64,000 nt of DNA. Source: Lentisphaera marina (GTDB lineage: Bacteria; Verrucomicrobiota; Lentisphaeria; Lentisphaerales; Lentisphaeraceae). Within the stretch, counting starts at the first letter, position 1. Every line of letters starts with the position of its first letter. Location of the stretch: positions 992,001 through 1,056,000 of the forward strand of contig NZ_JAQZZL010000002.1 in assembly GCF_028745505.1 (NCBI RefSeq), given 5' to 3'. The notes under the pieces are model-generated. The model was not told the DNA's origin and searched no databases. It saw only the letters and a program-made list of their open reading frames with translations. Shown piece after piece: positions 37,181-46,304 of this stretch. Position numbers and translations under genes: made by a program.

Positions 37181-37577
37181 AGTTTTGTTAACCTTAGTAA
37201 GATTTTACCTGTATATGACAGGCTAACCCTTATTTTTATATAAAGGTTTGATTGAATTTTATAAATCCAATAGGTCTATCATTATTGATATTACAATAAT
37301 GTTCTATTTATTTTTCTTAAAAATATCTTTATACATTTTATTTTATAGTCATAAAATGTTTTTTATAATGTGTTTATGTTATTATCAAGGTCTATGATTT
37401 GGTGCTTAATCTTTCAGTTGTTTTACAATTTAGTTATTTTATTTAATGTAAAAAATAAAAAAAAGATTACAATTATGAAAAAATGAAAAAAATATTACAT
37501 AAATATATCTAATCACTTTGGTTCATTCTAATAAGTAAAAACCATTAAGGGCTTGCGTATATTATCTAATATACGAA
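37181..37577. other. 397-base AT-rich intergenic region upstream of the glutamate synthase fusion
   Basis: No coding frame with a convincing ribosome site was seen. It must hold the promoter of the fusion gene. At its far end, 37556-37575, is a perfect palindrome with 9-base arms (CGTATATTA and TAATATACG, 2-base centre) 2 bases after the FHA-cyclase stop. No T-run follows it, so it is either a weak terminator or a protein-binding site. Confidence 0.5.
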
Positions 37578-38528
37578 CTACTTGCTTACAGGTCGGAATG
37601 GGTTGGGGTTTTTCTTTAGCCAAACTTGCAGCTCATCAAAAGACATAGAAGAAACCATTAAGCGACGAGTTTTACCTTTAACAGCAATTTTATATTCATT
37701 CTTAAAAGCCTCAGAATTACAAAGAGACGAAAAGGAATGATTCATAACAATATTTCCATGTAAAGTTTTTGAGGCTTCCTCTAAACGAAAAGCTGTATTA
37801 ACGACATCACCTAAAATAGTATTTTCACTCATGGCAACAGAACCCATATTAATACCACAACCAATGTCTATATCTTTGGGGATTTCCGGGTGTATTTTTG
37901 GTAGAGTTTTAGTCAGTTGATGGATGTCATATGCGGCATCTAAAATCAAAGGCACTGCGGCAGGGTCAGGGTGTTTTAATTCCCACTTAGCAAGAACGCA
38001 ATCACCAATGAATTTATCTACTACGCCAAAATTTCTCTCAATAATATTTCTTGTCGCTTTAAACCAGTAGGTCATGGCTTTAGTTAGGCTTTCTATAGGC
38101 AGATTTTCTGACATGTTAGTGAAATTACGTATATCTGCAACCAATATAATCACAGAGCGAATTTCTGCACTTACTGGAACATCACCATGGTCATAAGTTT
38201 CCATATCACTACTAGGTGCATTAGGGTGTTTATGAAAAACCATTTGAGTATTACCAATGATCAATTTATCTTGATCCGAAAGTAGTATTGGACTGATTAC
38301 TCTTTGATTATTAAGATAGACACCATTTCGGCTTCCCATGTCGATGAGGTAGTAATTACCTTTACCAACATAATTGATTACTGCATGGTTCCTAGAGCAA
38401 AGAGGGTCAGTTAATTGTACGACATTTGTAGAATCTCTCCCGATAGGAGTGATTGGAAGGCAATTAACCTGTTGGACAGATTTATCGCAATTTATGATTT
38501 CTACGAATGAGGTCATTTTACTTAACAT
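37578..38528 (-). CDS. FHA domain-class III adenylate cyclase
   Basis: A 316-residue soluble protein. Residues about 20-100 are a forkhead-associated phosphothreonine-binding domain (IGRDSTNVVQL, CSRNHAVINY, IDMGSRNGVYLNNQRV). Residues about 124-300 are a class III nucleotide cyclase: metal aspartates 132 (ADIRNFTNMSE) and 176 (DKFIGDCVLAKW), adenine-specifying Lys172 and Asp241, and transition-state residues Asn244 and Arg248 (GDVVNTAFRLEEAS). All are intact, so an active adenylate cyclase making cAMP is expected. The FHA domain suggests control by Ser/Thr kinases, which this window has in number. Two ATGs (38528, 38516) are possible; neither has a strong ribosome site. Confidence 0.92.
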   Translation of the reverse strand: MLSKMTSFVEIINCDKSVQQVNCLPITPIGRDSTNVVQLTDPLCSRNHAVINYVGKGNYYLIDMGSRNGVYLNNQRVISPILLSDQDKLIIGNTQMVFHKHPNAPSSDMETYDHGDVPVSAEIRSVIILVADIRNFTNMSENLPIESLTKAMTYWFKATRNIIERNFGVVDKFIGDCVLAKWELKHPDPAAVPLILDAAYDIHQLTKTLPKIHPEIPKDIDIGCGINMGSVAMSENTILGDVVNTAFRLEEASKTLHGNIVMNHSFSSLCNSEAFKNEYKIAVKGKTRRLMVSSMSFDELQVWLKKNPNPFRPVSK

Positions 38529-38950
38529 ATTTTTATTTAATTAATACCTATGTAGATAGCAACATCAATAGGTACATGTTTTACAATGCTAGTTGAGTCA
38601 GAACTAAACAATTGTTTACTTCAGCGCTACTAATAAATTGTTACATATTAATTGTTTTTTCACTAAATCTGATTGAAAAACAAAGGTTTTCAAAAGTTTT
38701 AACAATTATATAATTGGATTTTTGTATATAAAAAAGAAACACAGTTAGGATTTATACCAACTTAGTAGTCCCCTGTGTTGATGTATGAAAAATGTTGATT
38801 TTTTGAGCTTTTTTACAAGATTGTCATAATCTTTAAAACTATGAAAAGTAGGGTATTCCAAAAATATTGTAAAAAAAAAACTTTTAAGCAAGACGCATAA
38901 ATATATGGCTTTATAGTCCACGAAAATATATTAATTATTAAGGTATAAAA
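38529..38950. other. 422-base divergent intergenic region (FHA-cyclase / nhaD)
   Basis: Very AT-rich, without a convincing coding frame. It contains a perfect 14-base palindrome at 38703-38716 (CAATTATATAATTG) and a long-range inverted repeat (AACACAG near 38738, CTGTGTT near 38776) upstream of nhaD. Promoters of both genes must lie here. I could not match a known sodium or pH riboswitch. Confidence 0.45.
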
Positions 38951-40450
38951 ATGATAGACTCATTCTTGCTGGCGAGTTCTTCGGGACTTAATGCGACAGA
39001 CCACCCATTAGGCTATTTAGCACTAGCCGTTTTTGTGCTATCCTATGCATGTGTGATTTTTGAAGAAATGCTTCACATGAAAAAATCCAAGCCAGTAATG
39101 TTAGCTGCTGGTTTAATTTGGATTATCGTCGGAATGATTATCTACACTAAAACTGATGATACTCCCATTAAAAAAGAAGCAGTCGAACATGTTCAACTCA
39201 TCGACTCAAATAATACAGAACAAAGTCAGTCAGCTCCTTCCGTAATAGATGAAGAGTCAAAAAACTTAGATGAAGTCAATGTAGATGGCCATGGTGAAGA
39301 AGTCATAAAAACTGAACGTGAAGAAGCTTTTCATCATTATAACTTAGAAATCAAGCATCTACTTATAGAGTTTGCGGAACTGTTCTTTTTTCTATTTGTA
39401 GCTATGACATTTATTTTAACGATGGAAGAACGTGGTGTGTTTCGAGTCTTACGAGCCTACTTAGTTGGAAAGGGCTATAGCTTCCGTCAACTTTTTTGGA
39501 TTACGGGTATCATCTCTTTCTTCCTTTCACCAATAGCAGATAACCTAACAACAGCTTTAATCATGGGCACAGTTGTATCACGTATGGCCGACGGTAATAA
39601 AAAATTCTTAATCCCTGCATTTGTGAATATCGTCGTAGCTTCCAACTCTGGTGGTGCCTTTTCACCATTTGGCGATATTACCACGCTTATGGTATGGCAG
39701 GCTGGGAAAGTGACTTTCTTTGAGTTTTTTGCTTTGTTTTTCCCTGCAGTCGTTAATTTCATTATACCAGCAGCCATTCTTTACTTCTTTGTTCCGAACG
39801 AAAAACCACACCCACTCAAAGAAGAAGTCAAAGTTTACTATGGTGCTAAAACTGTAAGTTTACTTTTTCTCGTAACCGTAGCTTTATCAGTAACTTTGCA
39901 TAACCTTTTTCACATGCCTCCATTTTTGGGTATGATGACAGGAATGTCATTTCTTCTTATTTATAACTACACACAAATTGTTAGAAATCGTGAAAAACAT
40001 AATGGTCAACCAGAGATCAATGTATTTAAATACATTGAGAAAACAGAGTTTGATACCTTATTCTTTTTCTTCGGAGTAATCTTTTGTATTGGTGGTTTAG
40101 CCTATATTGGTTATATCGACAAATTAGCATCAGTTATGTATGCAGCGGAAGATAAAACCATGGCGAATGTAATTGCAGGCCTCTTATCTGCGGTTATTGA
40201 TAATATCCCAATGATGTTTGGTGTCTTAAAAATGGATCCCACCATGAGCCACTACCAATGGTTAATGATTACCTTAACGGCAGGTGTAGGTGGCTCCGTC
40301 TTAGCTTTGGGTTCTGCCGCAGGTGTTGGACTTATGGGAGTAGCTCGTGGAGAATACACTTTCATGGCTCACCTAAAATATTCATGGGTAATTTTAATCG
40401 GTTATGTAGCCGCTGTTTATTCACACTATTTAATTAATTATCCCGGTTAA
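38951..40450 (+). CDS. nhaD: Na+/H+ antiporter, NhaD type
   Basis: A 499-residue sodium:proton antiporter of the NhaD/ArsB superfamily with about 12-13 membrane helices. Hallmarks are SPIADNLTTALIMGTVVSRM, the ion-site block NIVVASNSGGAFSPFGDITT, and near the end AVIDNIPMMFGVLKM and TAGVGGSVLALGSAAGVGLMG. It exports Na+ using the proton gradient, as expected for a marine bacterium. Between the second and third helices is a hydrophilic, acid-rich loop (about 75-135; EDEESKNLDEVN-like composition) that may face the cytoplasm or periplasm. Its own terminator follows, so it is monocistronic. Confidence 0.94.
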   Translation: MIDSFLLASSSGLNATDHPLGYLALAVFVLSYACVIFEEMLHMKKSKPVMLAAGLIWIIVGMIIYTKTDDTPIKKEAVEHVQLIDSNNTEQSQSAPSVIDEESKNLDEVNVDGHGEEVIKTEREEAFHHYNLEIKHLLIEFAELFFFLFVAMTFILTMEERGVFRVLRAYLVGKGYSFRQLFWITGIISFFLSPIADNLTTALIMGTVVSRMADGNKKFLIPAFVNIVVASNSGGAFSPFGDITTLMVWQAGKVTFFEFFALFFPAVVNFIIPAAILYFFVPNEKPHPLKEEVKVYYGAKTVSLLFLVTVALSVTLHNLFHMPPFLGMMTGMSFLLIYNYTQIVRNREKHNGQPEINVFKYIEKTEFDTLFFFFGVIFCIGGLAYIGYIDKLASVMYAAEDKTMANVIAGLLSAVIDNIPMMFGVLKMDPTMSHYQWLMITLTAGVGGSVLALGSAAGVGLMGVARGEYTFMAHLKYSWVILIGYVAAVYSHYLINYPG

Positions 40451-40468
40451 TCTATCCCACAATTTATT

Positions 40469-40502
40469 AAAAAAGCCTTGAGTGTACAACTCAGGGTTTT
40501 TT
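40469..40502 (+). terminator. Terminator after nhaD
   Basis: Hairpin CCTTGAGT (40475-40482) with ACTCAGGG, one G-T pair, flanked by an A-run before and TTTTTT after. The symmetric A and T runs mean it can also stop the convergent gene at 40528. Confidence 0.85.
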
Positions 40503-40527
40503 AGTTTTACATTGATCAAGTAAGCCT

Positions 40528-40839
40528 TTATGGACCAGAATAAAGATCATTCTCTTGTTCTGCTTTCATTTGTCGTTTTAAGTCATCCATTTTTCGATTG
40601 TGGTGAATGGTTTTAGCATCATTATATTTCTGTAAATATTCTGGAGAAGGAGAGCGATGTTCAGGAGTGTATTCTTGAATAAGTCTCTGACGCTCTAGAG
40701 CATTGGCTTTACGTTCAGCGCGTCTTTCGCGTTGTTCCTTGTCTTTGTAATACTTGCTACTGGAAGTTGAGCAATGGCAACCGCAGGAAGTTGCCACAAA
40801 GTAGATACTAGCAATAATTGAAAGGTATATGAATCTCAT
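40528..40839 (-). CDS. Small putative lipoprotein with charged helical body
   Basis: 103 residues. The N-terminus MRFIYLSIIASIYFVATSC is a signal sequence ending at a cysteine in a weak lipobox, followed by a cysteine-rich bit (CGCHC) and then an almost wholly charged helical region (KDKEQRERRAERKANALER and on). I do not recognise a family. Convergent with nhaD, separated by the shared terminator. GGAG about 7 bases before ATG supports the start. Confidence 0.65.
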   Translation of the reverse strand: MRFIYLSIIASIYFVATSCGCHCSTSSSKYYKDKEQRERRAERKANALERQRLIQEYTPEHRSPSPEYLQKYNDAKTIHHNRKMDDLKRQMKAEQENDLYSGP

Positions 40840-41054
40840 AAGAAAACTCCTTCTCTTTATTATGGCTTAAGCTATGTGCATAAAAGCTTTAAGACTAGAG
40901 TATAATAGGGATTCATCTTTTATTTAACAGATTTAAAATGATCATTCTTAAACAAGAATACTACAGTTGATTTCTTACTTACCATGTATTACTCATGTCA
41001 TTTTTTATACAGTTCATTATTTTTTTGACCAGTAGTAAGAAGAAGATTTTATAG

Positions 41055-41095
41055 TGGAATGAGAAAAGGGTTCCAAGCTGAACTTGGAACCCTTT
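41055..41095 (-). terminator. Terminator of the 41.1-42.7 kb sulfatase gene
   Basis: Perfect 13-bp hairpin: AAAGGGTTCCAAG at 41065-41077 and its complement at 41083-41095, loop of 5. On the minus strand it continues TTTTCTCATT. It begins 26 bases after the sulfatase stop. Confidence 0.8.
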
Positions 41096-41121
41096 GAATG
41101 TTAATCAGTGCTTAAAAAGAA

Positions 41122-42678
41122 TTATTTACCGTATACCCATGGAGCAGTAAAGGTGGACTCTGGAACATCAAACTCTTTGCGTTGAGCTTTAAGCTGTTTG
41201 AGTAATTTCTTTTTGATTTCTACATATTCAGGGTTGTTTGCGACACTATTAACTTCATTTGGATCATTCTTTAGATCGTAGAGTTCAAATTCTTTATTAG
41301 TATAGAAATTGATGAGTTTATAGCGTTCGGTGCGAATACCTTCATGGCGAGGGACATTATGGGCTCCGTGATGATAGTAATGGTAATAAATTGCATCGCG
41401 AACTTCTTTTTTCTCACCTGAAAAAATTGGGAGTAAAGATTTTCCTTGAAAACGCTCTGGGATATCAGCACCAGCTGCATCGAGGAAAGTTGGGGCATAA
41501 TCAATATTTTGAATCATTGCCTGGGGTTTACTATGTGGCTTAATTTTCCCGGGCCAGCGAATTACGAAAGGCATTTTTAGTGCTTCTTCATACATCCAGC
41601 GTTTTTCAGCCCAACCATGCTCACCAATGAAATAGCTTTGATCTGAACTGTAAATTACGATAGTGTTTTCATCGAGATTATTGTCTTCTAACCAAGTTAG
41701 TAAGCGCCCCACATTATCATCGATTGCCTGAACGCAACGTAGATAGTTTTTAATAAAGAATTGATATTTAAGTTTACGTGCTTTGATGGGATCGTTAAAA
41801 GCACCTGACTTTTTGTACTCATAGTATTCACTATTTTGCGCATCCATTGCATCTAACAAAGCTTTGCGCTGTTCAGGAGTCATACGATCGAGGTGCTTTT
41901 GCTGTTTCTTATTGACGGGTTCAGTGGCATTTTTCGGTGGAAAATAAGCAAGAACTTCTTCATTTTGACCATTGATCTCCATCCAAGCAGTAGAGGCACC
42001 TTTGAGGCGATTTTGATAATTATCATAAAGAGTTTCAGGTTCAGCCACATCCTCAGTGTACATTTTCATGTATCGTGGATGGGGAATACGTGGGACATGA
42101 GGAGATTTAAATTGAACCATCATTAAAAATGGTTTGTTTTGGTCACGTTGATTAAGCCATTTAATGGATTCATCAGTCACAACGTCAGTTGAGTAACCCA
42201 TGATTTTTTCATGACCCTTGTCGATAGACATGAAATCCGGATTGTAAAAATCACCTTGACCACCAGAACCTACCAATACTTTCCAGTAGTCGAATTCATT
42301 AGTAGGATTAGGATGTATATGCCACTTACCAATTAAAGCGGTTTGATAGCCAGCTTTTTTAAGCTCGCGTGGAAAAACGGTTTGATTGCCATTCCAATGA
42401 GCACCATTATAAGTGACGCCATTAATATGACTATGAACACCAGAAAGGATGGATGCACGACTTGGTTGACAGATAGAGTTTGTACAAAAGCTCTTTTCAA
42501 AAACTGCACCTTCATCTGCTATACGATCAATATTAGGAGTCGTGTTTATTTTGGAACCATATGCACCAATCGCATTAGTTGAGTGATCATCTGAAAAGAT
42601 AAAGAGGATATTAGGTTTATCTTGAGCACTAATAAAGTTAGACAAGATTAGTCCACAAAGTGTTAGAAGTTTTTTCAT
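41122..42678 (-). CDS. Secreted sulfatase with canonical C-x-P-S-R motif
   Basis: About 518 residues. The frame runs further upstream, but the ATG at 42678 has AAGGA 6 bases before it and opens directly into a signal peptide (MKKLLTLCGLILSNFISAQ). Sulfatase features: NILFIFSDDHS metal site, TNSICQPSRASILSG with the canonical formylglycine motif CQPSR, GKWHIHPNP, and SSDQSYFIGEHGWAEKRWMYE at the second metal site. The overall pattern resembles family S1 enzymes active on sulfated polysaccharides. Unlike the tandem pair at the window start, its maturation motif is normal. It follows the glycoamylase-like gene by 73 bases on the same strand and has a strong terminator. Confidence 0.93.
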   Translation of the reverse strand: MKKLLTLCGLILSNFISAQDKPNILFIFSDDHSTNAIGAYGSKINTTPNIDRIADEGAVFEKSFCTNSICQPSRASILSGVHSHINGVTYNGAHWNGNQTVFPRELKKAGYQTALIGKWHIHPNPTNEFDYWKVLVGSGGQGDFYNPDFMSIDKGHEKIMGYSTDVVTDESIKWLNQRDQNKPFLMMVQFKSPHVPRIPHPRYMKMYTEDVAEPETLYDNYQNRLKGASTAWMEINGQNEEVLAYFPPKNATEPVNKKQQKHLDRMTPEQRKALLDAMDAQNSEYYEYKKSGAFNDPIKARKLKYQFFIKNYLRCVQAIDDNVGRLLTWLEDNNLDENTIVIYSSDQSYFIGEHGWAEKRWMYEEALKMPFVIRWPGKIKPHSKPQAMIQNIDYAPTFLDAAGADIPERFQGKSLLPIFSGEKKEVRDAIYYHYYHHGAHNVPRHEGIRTERYKLINFYTNKEFELYDLKNDPNEVNSVANNPEYVEIKKKLLKQLKAQRKEFDVPESTFTAPWVYGK

Positions 42679-42751
42679 TATAGTTCCTTTTATTATTGAA
42701 TCTCTAAAAGTAATACGATAAGTAAAAGGTCTGCTTGACAATTAATATAAT

Positions 42752-44215
42752 TTATTTGTAGTTTAACTTCGTTTTTTGTCTAAAAAAGTCTAAGCCCAAT
42801 TCGGGATGCATGGAGGCTAAGCCAAAGAGGAGAGGAGATAAATCAATGCCTTGGACGGCTCGAGGTTGCCAAGCTCTATCCTCAAAACTTATGCGCCAAG
42901 GAATATGCATCTCATTTAATTTAAAAATCGCTGATGGATACAGTTTACTCGACATAAGGGCTTCTTCTGCCATTTCTTTATCAAAAGGAGCAAAGCCATA
43001 CATGGCGGGTAGGTGTGCAATCATATCATGATTCTCTTCTGTAGCATTAACGGAGTAGCCCTTTAATCCGGTACCAGCACTACTTCCCCATATACCATTT
43101 TGTTTAGATTGTTTTTGCCACCAATCACGGTCGACTTCAGCTGCTTTAAGACTTTCTTTAATAAAGATGTCAGATGATATTCGGTAGGGGCTCAAATAGA
43201 GAGGAAATTGAAAGGTGAATAATGGAAGTTTTGCATGTTTGCGATCACTCAAAACAGCATTATTTCCGTAACTAGACCTAGTCCATTGTGGATTGATTTT
43301 CAAGTAAGGTTCCTGATTAGCATAAGAAACGTAGTCAGATAGGAGTAGGTACTCATTAAATATTTTTGTCTTACCAGAGTTTCTACCATTAGTTGATTGA
43401 GTAAGAGAAAAAGTATAAGGGTCAATTCTAGTACTTTCCCAGTTAATGCTAGACCATAATTCCTGGCTGAGTTGTTGAATCACCTGATTGTCAGTAAATG
43501 TGTTTCGGCAAATTGTCGCACCAGCAACCAAGAGAGCGGTATCAATTGTAGAAAACTCGGAATTCCACATTGTTTGACCTGTGTCTTTATCAAACCAATG
43601 ACGATAGAGGCCGTTAAGATTTCGTTCCAACTTTATATTTGGAGATTTATTTAAGCAGGCTTTCAGGGTTTTGATGACCTTTTCTTCAGCCTGTGAGTCA
43701 ATGTTTAATTCATGAGCAATAGCTAAAGAAGCTAAACCAATGCCCGTACTCGCAGAGGAAATACGTTTATCTTCAAGACCAGATTTGCGGTTATATGAAT
43801 CGAGATAAAAACCTGAGTCTGAACGTATGTAATCATAAAACTTATAAGTGTCAATAAGTTGTTTGTATAAGACGGGATCCATTTTGTTGGTGCTCAAACT
43901 TTTTGATTGAGTATCATTTATAGTTACCGTCACTTCATTCTTATATTTAAAGATGAATAGGCTTGTTGCGGAAATCGCAAAAAAAATGAGAAGGCAAATG
44001 ATTTTGATTTTATGGCCTCCTTGGCGAGTGATTGTTTCTTGTTTTTCAGGACTCGTTATAAGCCTTTCCGAGTCAGTCGATTTTGTGTCAGCCTTTTTTA
44101 AAGGTGCAGATATAATGAACTTTTCCCCACACTTATAACATTGCACTTTTCTTCCAGATAGATCTAATTCATCCTCAAAGGGAGCAGCACAGTGTGGGCA
44201 TTGGTACTTATTCAT
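42752..44215 (-). CDS. Zinc-ribbon, membrane-anchored glycoamylase-like protein
   Basis: 487 residues. The N-terminus is an MJ0042-type zinc ribbon (Cys6, Cys9, Cys26, Cys29). One membrane helix follows (about 70-92, IICLLIFFAISATSLFIFKY). The outer part (about 120-487) is an all-helical domain with phrases shared with the glycoamylase-like protein at 47.1 kb: SASTGIGLASLAIAHE, STIDTALLVAGATI, and GIDLSPLLFGLASMHPELG against GIDLGPMLLAIENHRSG. It lacks the YDAFN motif, so catalysis is doubtful. The zinc ribbon would be cytoplasmic and the sugar-enzyme-like domain outside, an arrangement that suggests a glycan sensor. It follows the kinase gene by 124 bases on the same strand. Confidence 0.75.
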   Translation of the reverse strand: MNKYQCPHCAAPFEDELDLSGRKVQCYKCGEKFIISAPLKKADTKSTDSERLITSPEKQETITRQGGHKIKIICLLIFFAISATSLFIFKYKNEVTVTINDTQSKSLSTNKMDPVLYKQLIDTYKFYDYIRSDSGFYLDSYNRKSGLEDKRISSASTGIGLASLAIAHELNIDSQAEEKVIKTLKACLNKSPNIKLERNLNGLYRHWFDKDTGQTMWNSEFSTIDTALLVAGATICRNTFTDNQVIQQLSQELWSSINWESTRIDPYTFSLTQSTNGRNSGKTKIFNEYLLLSDYVSYANQEPYLKINPQWTRSSYGNNAVLSDRKHAKLPLFTFQFPLYLSPYRISSDIFIKESLKAAEVDRDWWQKQSKQNGIWGSSAGTGLKGYSVNATEENHDMIAHLPAMYGFAPFDKEMAEEALMSSKLYPSAIFKLNEMHIPWRISFEDRAWQPRAVQGIDLSPLLFGLASMHPELGLDFFRQKTKLNYK

Positions 44216-44339
44216 TTTTTAAACTTCTCAGCTTCTTCTTAGTTAATTTTAGACCTTTAGCATAAAGGTTATGAAAGTTGTCCTTATTTATAATAAACTA
44301 CGCTGATAAATAGTTTTTTTTGACAGCTAGAGCTAAGAA

Positions 44340-46304
44340 TTATTCTCTGATAATGTTGACACCATTAATTTTGTTACGTTTAGATAAATCGGAATAATCC
44401 TTTTTAGAAATGATTAAGTTCTTAAGGCCCTTGAGTTTAGTTAAGCTTTGAAGCTCGGGGACTTTGGAGTTTTTTATTATTAATGTCTCTAGTGGCATGC
44501 GGCTTAAATCTAAAGTTATTTTTATGCTGGTATTGGAAATGTTTAATTTTTTGACTTTTAAATTCCTTATTCCAGACAGTGAACTGAGCTTTAAGTTGTC
44601 ACTTAAATCAATATCTAAGACATCATCATTCAAGACCTTGATCTTCAAATTCATATTGGGAGCAGCCAATTTATTGGTGACCTTTAACATGTATTCGGCA
44701 ATACTTATTTTATCTTTTACCGAAGTAGCTTTCTGTTCAGCAAAACCCGCCATCAAGAAGGACATTTGCATGTGTTTGAGCTCATTCATCAAATTTAAAA
44801 GCTCTTTAGTTTCGAGTAAATCTTCATCGTTTTTTGAACGGGAATACTTTTTAGCAAGTTCATACAACTTAGTATTTTGGCGTAAGCTTGGGGGTAATAA
44901 ACTAAGTTCTTCAGCCGCAAGTTTGAATTCTTGGCGTATGAAATAAGTTCTCCCTAGAACGAGACGCGCTTCGTGGAAATCAGGGTCTCTAGCTACAGTT
45001 GTTTGCGCTATTCGCAAAGCTTTATCAAAGTCATAGGTACTACTCTCAGAGAGTTCCTTAAGAAGGTCATTGACCATATAGGGCGCAACTTCTTTACCCA
45101 GTTGTTTCGTTTGTTCTTTTTCGTTTTTATAGAGTTCAAGAGCCGCAATTGCTTCTTGCTCATTTTTTACAGCTCTACGTTCGCTAATAATAATTTGGGA
45201 AATACCGTAAATAACAATAATTGTCATTAGACTGAGGATGAAGGTCACATCTTTGTGCCTTTTCATGAGTAGCATTAGAGAACGAGAAAAGCTCGCGTTC
45301 TCCGCATGTGTAGCAAAGCCATTTAGCCATAAGTTGACTTCGCTTAATAAGTCATCTACACTCTCGTAACGATCTTCTTGCTTAAGAGATAAAGCTTTCA
45401 TCGCGACGGCATCTAAACTTTCGGGAATAGAGAAATCGACTCTTTTCGAAGGCGAAATTATTTCACCATTAATCGTTTTGTTTAATGATTCCATTAAATC
45501 GTCATTGGATTTAATGGGTTTCAATCCAGAAAGGATATAATAGAGAATGCCTCCCAAGGCATAAACGTCGGTGCGTTCATCTTTTGTGCCGAATTTAGAA
45601 TCAATTTGCTCAGGCGCCAAATAACCAGGTGAACCCTTGACGACGCCATTTAGAGTCGCATCATTATAAACTTGTGGATCGAGTAAACTTGCTGTCGGTA
45701 AATCTTCGAAATCGTCAATGATTTTGGCTATGCCCCAATCAAAAACAAGAACTTCACCATAGGCACCCACACCAATGTTTTCAGGCTTTAAGTCTAGGTG
45801 AATCACACCATTTGCATGTGCATAGGAAATAGCTTGACACACTTTAACAAAGATTTGGAGTGCTTCTTGAAAGGATTCTTCTTGTGCTTCACGAGTATTA
45901 ATTTTCTCACGCCATTCATCCAAACGTAAGCCTTGGAAGAGTTTCATAGTGAAGAAAGGTTCACCATCATCATTTAAACCCATATCATAAATCGGCATAA
46001 TACTGGGGTGTTGAAGAGAGGCAGTTAAGCGAGCTTCGCGAATAAAGCGATCAATGTTACTGGGATTGTCAGAATCTAATAGCTCAGCAAAAGCGACTTC
46101 GCGCATGGTGAAGCGATCAGAGTAGCTGGACACTTGTTTCATGCCACCATGATCAATGAGACTCTCTTTTTGATAGCGATCATGGAGATTACTTATTTCA
46201 TCATAGAATAGGGTGTCCTTCGACGATTTTTCTTCAAAGGCGGCCTGAAAGTGATTCCCTAAAGGCTTAAAATTCTTATAGAGATCTTGATTTTCTTCGT
46301 TCAT
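44340..46304 (-). CDS. Membrane Ser/Thr kinase with WNK-like lysine placement and repeat-type sensor
   Basis: 654 residues. A kinase domain (about 48-330) is followed by one membrane helix (about 350-372), a helical TPR-like region (about 430-510) and a C-terminal leucine-rich repeat stretch (about 560-650). The usual VAIK lysine is alanine (A73 in EVAFAELL), whereas the third glycine of the nucleotide loop is lysine (K56 in HGGMKQV). The catalytic loop reads HLDLKPEN (Asp171, Arg replaced by Leu170), and the metal motif is DWG (189-191). Its start overlaps the upstream sigma-factor stop by one base (TAATG), so the two are coupled. Likely role: membrane sensor controlling that ECF factor. It is a paralogue of the kinase at 60.3 kb. 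Confidence 0.9.
   Translation of the reverse strand: MNEENQDLYKNFKPLGNHFQAAFEEKSSKDTLFYDEISNLHDRYQKESLIDHGGMKQVSSYSDRFTMREVAFAELLDSDNPSNIDRFIREARLTASLQHPSIMPIYDMGLNDDGEPFFTMKLFQGLRLDEWREKINTREAQEESFQEALQIFVKVCQAISYAHANGVIHLDLKPENIGVGAYGEVLVFDWGIAKIIDDFEDLPTASLLDPQVYNDATLNGVVKGSPGYLAPEQIDSKFGTKDERTDVYALGGILYYILSGLKPIKSNDDLMESLNKTINGEIISPSKRVDFSIPESLDAVAMKALSLKQEDRYESVDDLLSEVNLWLNGFATHAENASFSRSLMLLMKRHKDVTFILSLMTIIVIYGISQIIISERRAVKNEQEAIAALELYKNEKEQTKQLGKEVAPYMVNDLLKELSESSTYDFDKALRIAQTTVARDPDFHEARLVLGRTYFIRQEFKLAAEELSLLPPSLRQNTKLYELAKKYSRSKNDEDLLETKELLNLMNELKHMQMSFLMAGFAEQKATSVKDKISIAEYMLKVTNKLAAPNMNLKIKVLNDDVLDIDLSDNLKLSSLSGIRNLKVKKLNISNTSIKITLDLSRMPLETLIIKNSKVPELQSLTKLKGLKNLIISKKDYSDLSKRNKINGVNIIRE

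Noticed and set aside
44340-46304. Simple pseudokinase from loss of the VAIK lysine
   Set aside because: The catalytic aspartate, HxDxKxxN lysine/asparagine and DWG aspartate are kept, and a lysine sits in the glycine loop at the WNK spacing in both paralogues.
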